A stretch of 64,000 nucleotides of DNA from JAGPCK01 sp041675505 (GTDB lineage Bacteria > Bacteroidota > Bacteroidia > UKL13-3). The notes beneath the pieces are model-generated. The model was given only the letters and a program-made list of their open reading frames with translations. It had not been told where the DNA came from and ran no database searches. The position numbers and the translations under genes are program-made. Position 1 is the first letter of the stretch; each line of letters starts with the position of its first letter. Of the stretch, positions 25,501 to 31,880 are shown one piece after another. The stretch covers positions 62,001-126,000 of the forward strand of contig JBAYTR010000007.1 in assembly GCA_041675505.1 (NCBI GenBank), written 5' to 3'.

Positions 25501-25931
25501 AACCACTGCGGTGAGTTGGGCGCGCAACTTTGACTTATAATAGTATGTACTAATTCTTCGTAGAATATCTGCGCATCCTCGGTGCTGTTAAAGTAGCCGT
25601 ATTGTTCGCCCCAGGTACGCCAGCAGTTGGCCATGCGGTGGGCCACCTGTTTAATGGACGTTTCAGCGCCTGAGCTACCATCGGGCATTGGTACACCTGC
25701 CTTACGGAAATATTTTTGGGCCAGAATGTCGGTAGCTACCTGACTCCAGGCTTTAGGTACCTCCACATGGGTCATCTCAAAAACTTTTTCCCCTGACGGG
25801 TTTTTAATCACAGAGGTTCTGAGTTCATACTCGAACATGTCAACGGGATTCACTCCCTCTTGGGTGTAAAAGCGCTCAAACTTTAATCCTGTTTGGTCTT
25901 TTTTACTTGCTTTGGCGGTACTTTTGGTCAT
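22590..25931 (-). CDS. nrdJ: Adenosylcobalamin-dependent (class II) ribonucleoside-diphosphate reductase
   Basis: 1113 residues from ATG 25931; a TTG four codons upstream is possible but weaker. It reduces ribonucleotides to deoxyribonucleotides with a B12-generated thiyl radical, in the cytoplasm and without oxygen dependence. Visible signatures: SQSCAPNSPQWFNTGL near the N-terminus (first redox Cys), NPCSEYMFLDNTACN about residues 390-405 (radical Cys and Glu), APTGTIGLVMDCDTTG, and a C-terminal zinc-ribbon tail CNVCGH...CYKCLNCG ending MGCS. The roughly 1100-residue length with the tail is usual for the long NrdJ form. No cobalamin riboswitch was seen upstream. A full promoter lies at 26003-26035. 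Confidence 0.96.
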   Translation of the reverse strand: MTKSTAKASKKDQTGLKFERFYTQEGVNPVDMFEYELRTSVIKNPSGEKVFEMTHVEVPKAWSQVATDILAQKYFRKAGVPMPDGSSGAETSIKQVAHRMANCWRTWGEQYGYFNSTEDAQIFYEELVHTIISQSCAPNSPQWFNTGLHTSYGITGKPQGHYFVNPTTGQLEKSTSAYERPQPHACFILSVDDDLVNDGGIMDLWVREARIFKYGSGVGTNFSRIRGEGEKLSGGGTSSGLMSFLKIGDRAAGAIKSGGTTRRAAKMVCLDLDHPEILQFINWKKDEEKKVAALIAAGYASDYEGEAYATVSGQNSNNSVRIPNDFFHALEEGKDWELKGRSNGKTMKTIPAQKLWDMIGEAAWACADPGVQYDTTINEWHTCPEGGRINASNPCSEYMFLDNTACNLASLNLMKYFNADTLEFDVKGFEQTVRLWTTVLEISVLMAQFPSKEVAQLSYEYRTLGLGYANLGSMLMVAGIPYDSPKAFAICGAITAILNGVAYETSAEMAKYLGPFPKYKENKTHMLRVMHNHRFAAYNATDAYEGLSIKPVGIDPKYCPDYLLQAACNSWDRAVQLGEQYGYRNAQATVIAPTGTIGLVMDCDTTGIEPDFALVKFKKLSGGGYFKIINQSVPAALKNLGYTEEQNKEIIDYAIGRATLKGAPGINFETLGARGFTAEEIEKLDKAVSGAFEIGFAFNIWTLGEECLQRLGFKPEEYNAPNFNLLRKLGFTKGEIDAANDYVCGTMTVEGAPYLKDEHLPVFDCANKCGKKGERFIHAHGHIRMMAAAQPFLSGAISKTINLPNEATVEEIKSCYEMSWTLGLKANALYRDGCKLSQPLSNKSDVKDEEDVQEVVEHVLGNDAYKPVGELTADQVLEAAQAILNRSMDTEFKRKLARIVERKSLPSKRSGFIQKATVGGQTIFVHTGEYEDGTLGEIFIDLHKEGASFRSLMNCFAIAVSIGLQYGVPLEEFVEKFTFTRFEPSGMVQGHDNIKNSTSIVDYMFRLLGFEYLGRTDLVQVPPVENPMIKKQTEMAAKSQVASVKPQPVAQVTPAPVSNVEKTATASAQLDQTQEYMSSMQSDAPPCNVCGHITLRSGTCYKCLNCGNSMGCS

Positions 25932-26002
25932 ATGGCGATACAATAATTTGGGGCTGTTGATTACCTTAATAAATGGTTAAAAATTTATCAGGGGTTTTTT
26001 AC

Positions 26003-26035
26003 CAAAAATAGATGTGTTATGACCATCCCATCAAA
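26003..26035 (-). promoter_or_regulatory. Consensus promoter of nrdJ
   Basis: On the minus strand TTTG (26032-26035) and TATTTTTG (26003-26010) are separated by 21 bp. The -7 element ends 71 bp upstream of the ATG at 25931. Two DnaA-box-like 9-mers, TTTTCCACA at 26041-26049 and its inverted counterpart at 26098-26106, lie just upstream; each has one mismatch to TTATCCACA. Confidence 0.65.
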
Positions 26036-26205
26036 CCGCCTTTTCCACAGTAAGCCTCTGGTAAATTTTTTTAGTAGGTGCTGTCAGGCTTTTAGGCTGT
26101 GAATAACAAAAATTGTGATAAAAAATTCCTTTATTTGCGCGGGGTTTCAATAGTAAGAAAATCAAACCACTAACTTAACACGTCTACTATAAGCTACAAT
26201 CTGAA

Positions 26206-26952
26206 ATGAAAAACGCGTTACTCACCGAGTTGAACAAAAAGAAGCAAAAGAATCAAAAACTTTTTGCTTTATTACTGGACCCCGATGCATTCAAAAACAG
26301 CAAAGCCGTAGAAAAGGTATGTAAAGCAGCAGAAAGAGCTCAGGTTGACTGGTTACTGATAGGCGGAAGCATTATTACTAACGGCAACCTGGATATGTGT
26401 GTGGAGGTAGCCAAAAAAAGCTGTAAGGTTCCTGTGGTATTGTTTCCGGGCAATGTAATGCAGGTGAACACCCATGCAGACGGCATACTACTACTCTCAC
26501 TCATCTCAGGCCGCAACCCCGATTTGCTCATAGGCAAACACGTACTCGCTGCACCCACACTCAAACAAAGCAACTTGCAGATATTGCCAACGGGTTACAT
26601 GCTTATAGATGGCGGACGAACCACTTCAGTAAGTTACATGAGCAACACCACGCCCATACCGGCCGATAAACCTGATATTGCTGCCTGCACAGCCATGGCC
26701 GGTGAACAACTCGGACTACAACTTATTTACATGGATGCCGGAAGCGGAGCCATTCAACACATTCCCGACAGCATTATTGAACGGGTGAGCAAAAGTGTTG
26801 ACATACCTGTTGTAGTAGGCGGAGGCATACGTACTGCACTGCAAGCCAAACAAGCCTGTAAAGCCGGTGCTGATATGGTAGTGGTAGGCAATGCTGCGGA
26901 AAAAGACCCTGACCTGATTGCTGAACTGGCTGCTGCCGTGCACGGACACTAA
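26206..26952 (+). CDS. Geranylgeranylglyceryl phosphate synthase family protein (group II GGGPS/PcrB)
   Basis: 248 residues in one TIM barrel. Motifs: FALLLDPDAF (strand 1), WLLIGGSI (strand 2), VVLFPGN (strand 3), LISGRNPDLLIG, LPTGYMLIDGGRTTSV (prenyl site), YMDAGSGA and VVVGGGIRT plus VVVGNAAEKDP (phosphate-binding loops). The family joins a polyprenyl diphosphate to glycerol-1-phosphate as an ether; Bacteroidota members of group II are known. What the bacteria use the product for is not established here. The enzyme is cytoplasmic or membrane-peripheral. It stands alone, and the gene after it starts 64 bp further on. Confidence 0.9.
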   Translation: MKNALLTELNKKKQKNQKLFALLLDPDAFKNSKAVEKVCKAAERAQVDWLLIGGSIITNGNLDMCVEVAKKSCKVPVVLFPGNVMQVNTHADGILLLSLISGRNPDLLIGKHVLAAPTLKQSNLQILPTGYMLIDGGRTTSVSYMSNTTPIPADKPDIAACTAMAGEQLGLQLIYMDAGSGAIQHIPDSIIERVSKSVDIPVVVGGGIRTALQAKQACKAGADMVVVGNAAEKDPDLIAELAAAVHGH

Positions 26953-27015
26953 GCATTTTAGTTGTGCAGGATTTTGTGCTTTAAGTGCTTCATATTTGCA
27001 CTAAATAATTTTCTG

Positions 27016-28416
27016 ATGAAAAATATATTCATACTAATGCTCGGGCTTTTGCTATTCAACAACAGCTACGCACAAAAAAAGCCCAAGACACCTGAGACTG
27101 TATCACAACTTATTGCCGGACCCATGCTGGGCTATGTAGAACATCGCGAAGCCCGCATTTGGGTAGCGGGTATATTTGGGCATCCGGATAAACTGGTGTA
27201 CTACCCCGCAAATGAACCTGAAAAAAAGAACGAAATAGCATTAAACACGTACAACTCCTATTCTTTTGGTGCTAATGCATATGGCACAACACTGCATCTA
27301 AATAACCTGGATATGGCCACTACCTATCAGTACGAACTGTGGCTCAATGGTAAAAAAATGGAGTTTGAGCAACCTCTGCAATTTACTACCAAAGCCATTT
27401 GGGAATGGAGAACAGACCCTCCTGCGTTTTCGTTTTTAGCCGGCTCTTGTTTGTATGTGAATGATAGCTTACATGACCGCCCGGGAAAACCCTACGGACA
27501 AGGAACTGATATCTTACTCACCATGGCTAAAAGCAATGCTAATTTTATGCTTTGGCTGGGCGATAACACTTACACCCGCGAAGCCGATTATACCAGCGAA
27601 AGTGGTTTGGCTTACCGCTACCTGCACACCCGATCTGATAAAAATTTGCAACCATTACTTCGAACTATGCCACACTATGCCACCTGGGACGACCACGATT
27701 TCGGCACCAACAATGGCGGAAGAAGTTATGAACTCAAGGAAACAAGCAGACACATTTTTAATCAATTCTGGCCGGCTCGTTCTTATGGTGAAAACAACGA
27801 GGGTATTTACACCCGATTTAAATATGGCGATTGCGAATTTTTTATGCTGGACGACCGTTATTTTCGGGATGATACGGACATGGATGAAAACAAATACCCG
27901 CAGAAATCTCAGCTGGGAGAAAAGCAAAAAATCTGGGTGAAAAATGCCCTGAAAGATTCACACGCTCCCTTTAAGTTTGTGGTTATTGGCGGACAGTTTT
28001 TAAATGAATACACCACCAAAGAATCATACAACCTGTACAAAAATGAACGCGAGGAATTATTGAATTTTATTGCAGATCAAAAAATTGAAGGCGTGGTTTT
28101 TCTGAGTGGCGACCGTCACCATACCGAGCTACTCAAAAATGCTAAGTTCAAAAGTAAAACCGGTTATGATATTTATGATTTAACCTCCTCACCTTTGAGT
28201 AGCGGTGCCAACATCAACGTATTCAGAGACTCGCTGGAGGCCAACAATCCCATGCGCATAAAAGGCACGCTGGTGGCTGAACCCAACTATTGCCAACTGT
28301 TTTTAAGCGGCAAACGAAAAGAACGTGTTTTAACCATTAAGTGCTTTACAGCCAAGGGCGATTTGAAGTGGGAACAACGTATCAGCGAGGCCGAACTCAG
28401 AGCTTCGCGCCCATAA
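27016..28416 (+). CDS. PhoD-like exported metallophosphatase
   Basis: 466 residues from ATG 27016; an earlier ATG at 26962 would put 18 unrelated residues before the signal peptide MKNIFILMLGLLLFNNSYAQ. An N-terminal fibronectin-like domain (about 30-130: RIWVAGIF, TTLHLNNLDMATTYQYELW) precedes a PhoD-type calcineurin-fold domain. Its metal ligands are visible in SFLAGSC, FMLWLGDNTY, YATWDDHDFG and FLSGDRHHTE. It is predicted to be a periplasmic phosphodiesterase/phosphatase; the substrate is unknown. A -7-like CATATTTG lies at 26991-26998. Confidence 0.9.
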   Translation: MKNIFILMLGLLLFNNSYAQKKPKTPETVSQLIAGPMLGYVEHREARIWVAGIFGHPDKLVYYPANEPEKKNEIALNTYNSYSFGANAYGTTLHLNNLDMATTYQYELWLNGKKMEFEQPLQFTTKAIWEWRTDPPAFSFLAGSCLYVNDSLHDRPGKPYGQGTDILLTMAKSNANFMLWLGDNTYTREADYTSESGLAYRYLHTRSDKNLQPLLRTMPHYATWDDHDFGTNNGGRSYELKETSRHIFNQFWPARSYGENNEGIYTRFKYGDCEFFMLDDRYFRDDTDMDENKYPQKSQLGEKQKIWVKNALKDSHAPFKFVVIGGQFLNEYTTKESYNLYKNEREELLNFIADQKIEGVVFLSGDRHHTELLKNAKFKSKTGYDIYDLTSSPLSSGANINVFRDSLEANNPMRIKGTLVAEPNYCQLFLSGKRKERVLTIKCFTAKGDLKWEQRISEAELRASRP

Positions 28417-28466
28417 TTACAAAATTGTTTATCTTGCGTTAATTTTTTACAAAGCGAGAGAGATAG

Positions 28467-29999
28467 ATGAGTCTGATTAAAACAATTGTACGAAGCGGAA
28501 TTCTGCCCTTAAGTTCAAATAAACGTGCCGCCAACCAGCAACTCAAAACATTGAGAAAACTGCTGGCCAAAGCACATGATACGGCTTTTGGGAGAGAGTA
28601 TAATTTTATTGATATACTGAATAGTGATGATTTGGTAAAAAGCTATCAGGAGCTTGTGCCCGTTAACAACTACCTCTCAATCAAAAAATGGTGGCAACGT
28701 AGTTTTGACGGGGAAAAATCTGTTTGCTGGCCAGGTAAAACTTCCTACTTTGCTTTAAGCTCCGGCACCACAGATAGTGCCAGTAAATACATTCCCGTTT
28801 CGAACGATATGCGCAAGCGACTTACCCGTGCAAGTTTGAAACAAATCATTCACATTGGTCGCAGTAAAAACATTCCGCGCAATACACTTTCCAAACACTC
28901 CCTCATGATTGGTGGAAGTACCGATTTGCATTACAACGGGACCAATTACAGTGGTGACCTCAGTGGCATTACCACCGGCAATGTGCCGTTTTGGTTTGAA
29001 CCTTTTTCCAAACCCGATAACGAAACACGCAAAAAACGTAACTGGCAGGATAAGATTAATGAAATAGTAAACGAAGCCCCCAACTGGGATGTGGGCATGG
29101 TAGCAGGCGTGCCGGCCTGGGTACAGATTATTTTTGAACGCATTATTGAAAAGTACAACCTCAACACCATTCACGATTTGTGGCCCAACCTCAAGGTATA
29201 CATCCACGGAGGTGTATCACTTGACCCCTATAAAAAAAGTCTGGAGAAACTCTTCGGACAAAAAGTATATTACTACGAAACGTATTTAGCCTCTGAAGGA
29301 TTTATTGCTCAACAAACAAGTGATGAAGCCAAGAGCATGAAACTGTTGGTGAAAAACGGCATCTTCTATGAATTTATTCCCTTCAATGAGAAAAACTTTA
29401 CCGAAGACGGAGAGTTGAGAGACAACCCTGAAGTGGTGTGGCTGGAAGATGTGCGTCAGGGAGAAGAATATGCCCTGCTCATCAGTACCTGCTCAGGTGC
29501 CTGGAGGTACATGATTGGCGACACCATTAAATTCGTGAACAAACGTAACCTCGAAATTAAAATTACCGGACGAACAAAACACTTCCTCAGTTTGTGTGGC
29601 GAACACCTCTCGGTTGACAACATGAATACCGCCATTGTAAAACTGGCTGATGAATTACAACAACCCATTAATGAATTTAGTGTAGCCGGCATACGTCACG
29701 AAGGGCTATTCGGTCACCACTGGTTCATTAGTTTAAATGAATCGGTGAAGGTGAGTAAAGCCCACATCAAACAACGCATAGATGATTTACTCAAAGACCT
29801 GAATGATGATTATGCTGTGGAGCGAAAACACGCACTTAAAGACATCAAAGTAGACGTGTATCCCTCAGAAGTGTTTCTTGATTTTATGCGTCAAAGGGGC
29901 AAAGAAGGTGGTCAAAATAAATTCCCGCGAGTGATGAAAATGGAGCTGTATGAAGAGTGGGTGAAATACCTGGAACAACACGCACAAACCATTTCCTGA
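28467..29999 (+). CDS. GH3-family acyl-adenylating protein
   Basis: 510 residues. Typical GH3 motifs of the ANL superfamily are present: the ATP loop FALSSGTTDSASKYIPVS (about residues 93-110), YYETYLASEGF (about 270-280) and an aspartate-containing YMIGDTIKF with the hinge LEIKITGRTKHFLSLCGEHLS (about 348-378). Plant GH3 enzymes conjugate amino acids to carboxylic-acid hormones; the bacterial substrate is unknown, so only adenylation of a carboxylate is claimed. The stop TGA overlaps the ATG of the next gene (TGATG), so it is coupled to an LTA-synthase-like membrane protein. Confidence 0.9.
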   Translation: MSLIKTIVRSGILPLSSNKRAANQQLKTLRKLLAKAHDTAFGREYNFIDILNSDDLVKSYQELVPVNNYLSIKKWWQRSFDGEKSVCWPGKTSYFALSSGTTDSASKYIPVSNDMRKRLTRASLKQIIHIGRSKNIPRNTLSKHSLMIGGSTDLHYNGTNYSGDLSGITTGNVPFWFEPFSKPDNETRKKRNWQDKINEIVNEAPNWDVGMVAGVPAWVQIIFERIIEKYNLNTIHDLWPNLKVYIHGGVSLDPYKKSLEKLFGQKVYYYETYLASEGFIAQQTSDEAKSMKLLVKNGIFYEFIPFNEKNFTEDGELRDNPEVVWLEDVRQGEEYALLISTCSGAWRYMIGDTIKFVNKRNLEIKITGRTKHFLSLCGEHLSVDNMNTAIVKLADELQQPINEFSVAGIRHEGLFGHHWFISLNESVKVSKAHIKQRIDDLLKDLNDDYAVERKHALKDIKVDVYPSEVFLDFMRQRGKEGGQNKFPRVMKMELYEEWVKYLEQHAQTIS

Positions 30000-31879
30000 T
30001 GCGCCTTACCGGCCATATCCGATTACTTCTTCATCGCCTGGCGTTGGCCCTGATATTTTTTCAGTTGGCGAGGCTACTGTTCTTTTTACTGAATGCCGCT
30101 TCATTTGCACAATACGGATTTTTACCGGTGCTCAGTACTTTTTTTTACGGACTGCTGTTCGACATTTCTGCCATAGCTTATGTAAATATTCTACTGGTTT
30201 TTTTCAGCATTGTACCTCTGCCTTTCCGATCGCACTCGTATTACCAGGCAACGTTAAAAGTGGTTTTTGTGTTAACCAATTTTGCTGCATTTGTTGTTAA
30301 TATTATTGATGTAGAATACTTTAAATTCACGTCCAAACGCACGGGCACTGAACTGTTCACCACACAAAATGATATAGGCGCATTGTGGGCCGACTATGTA
30401 AAAGACTACTGGTACCTGGCCCTGCTACTTCCTGTGGCTGCCTGGACCATGTGGAAGTTGTACCCCGACATGAGCAGGTACGATGAAAACAAATACAGCA
30501 TTAAACGTTACCTGCAACACACAGCACTCTTCTTGCTTTTTGCGGGTGTGTGGGTTGTTTCAGCACGCGGAGGTTTTTACCTGAAACCTATTCGCCCGTT
30601 TGATGCCACACGTTTTGTACCGGCTGAACTGATTCCGCTCACCATCAACACACCATTTCAAATGATGGCCACGGTGGGTAACAAAACTGCTCAAGTACCT
30701 CAATGGCTGAATAATGAAGACTTGAACAAAAACGCTCCCTACGTTAAACACTACGCCAACACTTTGCCCTTTAATAAAAAAAATGTTGTGGTTATCATAC
30801 TCGAAAGTTTCGGGAAAGAGTATGTCGGTTTTTTTAACGGAGGAAAGGGTTATACTCCATTTCTGGATTCGCTTTGCAACAACAGTTATGTGTTTGTAAA
30901 TGCCTATGCTAATGGAAAAAAATCTATCGAAGCGTTACCCTCCATTTTGTCTTCCATTCCATCTTTACTGGATATACCGCTTATCAACTCCCCTTACCAA
31001 ACCAACCAATTACCCGGGTTAGGAAAAACATTGCGTGCTGAAGGATACAGTACTGCCTTCTATCACGGTTCGCGAAACGGCACCATGGGCTTTGACGGAT
31101 TTATTGGTGCGTCAGGTTTTGGTGACTATTACGGACTCAATGAATACCGAAGTGAAAAAGATTTTGATGGTCACTGGGGTATTTTTGATGAACCCTACCT
31201 GAACTATTTTGCCCAACAACTTACCCAAACCAAAGAACCGTTTTGTGCTGCTGTTTTTACTTTATCATCTCACCATCCCTATCCTATTCCGCAACAGTAC
31301 AAAGAACGATTCCCTAAGGGAAAGCTGCCCATTCACCGCAGTATACGTTATGCTGATTTTGCCTTGCAGCAGTTTTTTGAAACGGCAAAAAAACAGCCCT
31401 GGTACAACAACACTGTATTTGTAATTACTGCCGATCACAGTGCTGAAAACATGGAATGGAAATACCAGACTCTGGCCGGTAGATATGCAGTGCCATTACT
31501 GTTATTCGAACCACAAAACGCAAAAAAACAACTGGACTCTACCGTGGTTTCCCATGCCGATATTGCACCCACTATCCTGCATTACCTGCATTACGCCAAA
31601 CCATTTTTTGCTTTTGGTAATGCTGCTTTTGAAAGCAACGCACAACATTTCGCTTTGCATTTCGATAACGGAATGTATCAGTTAATCACACAACGCTATG
31701 TGGTGCATTTTAACGGACAACAACTTAGTGCCGTTTATCAATATCCGAAAGATGAACTGATGCGTGAAAATGTACTGAGCACCTTACCTGAAAAAGAGAA
31801 AAAACAACTCGAACTGCAAATCAAAGCAGCAGTTCAATCGTATCATCAGCGCTTGCGTGATAACGCTTTGATGAAATAA
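29999..31879 (+). CDS. LTA-synthase-like membrane phosphoglycerol/phosphoethanolamine transferase (sulfatase fold)
   Basis: 626 residues from ATG 29999, coupled to the GH3 gene. About five membrane helices (1-205) precede a periplasmic sulfatase-fold domain: NVVVIILESFGKEYVGFF (metal ligand Glu), ANGKKSIEALPSILSSIP, FYHGSRNGTMGFDGF, LSSHHPYP, and VITADHSAENMEW (metal ligands D, H). The catalytic residue at the loop GKxx is Ser in GKKS where LtaS has Thr in GKTS. In Gram-negatives such enzymes move phosphoglycerol or phosphoethanolamine onto glycans or lipids. The acceptor is unknown. A second homologue is at 39741-41714. Confidence 0.9.
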   Translation: MRLTGHIRLLLHRLALALIFFQLARLLFFLLNAASFAQYGFLPVLSTFFYGLLFDISAIAYVNILLVFFSIVPLPFRSHSYYQATLKVVFVLTNFAAFVVNIIDVEYFKFTSKRTGTELFTTQNDIGALWADYVKDYWYLALLLPVAAWTMWKLYPDMSRYDENKYSIKRYLQHTALFLLFAGVWVVSARGGFYLKPIRPFDATRFVPAELIPLTINTPFQMMATVGNKTAQVPQWLNNEDLNKNAPYVKHYANTLPFNKKNVVVIILESFGKEYVGFFNGGKGYTPFLDSLCNNSYVFVNAYANGKKSIEALPSILSSIPSLLDIPLINSPYQTNQLPGLGKTLRAEGYSTAFYHGSRNGTMGFDGFIGASGFGDYYGLNEYRSEKDFDGHWGIFDEPYLNYFAQQLTQTKEPFCAAVFTLSSHHPYPIPQQYKERFPKGKLPIHRSIRYADFALQQFFETAKKQPWYNNTVFVITADHSAENMEWKYQTLAGRYAVPLLLFEPQNAKKQLDSTVVSHADIAPTILHYLHYAKPFFAFGNAAFESNAQHFALHFDNGMYQLITQRYVVHFNGQQLSAVYQYPKDELMRENVLSTLPEKEKKQLELQIKAAVQSYHQRLRDNALMK

Positions 31880-31880
31880 A

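Noticed and set aside
26107..26205. Cobalamin riboswitch before nrdJ
   Set aside because: No B12-box-like sequence or suitable multi-stem layout was found; the gap is short and contains a normal promoter.
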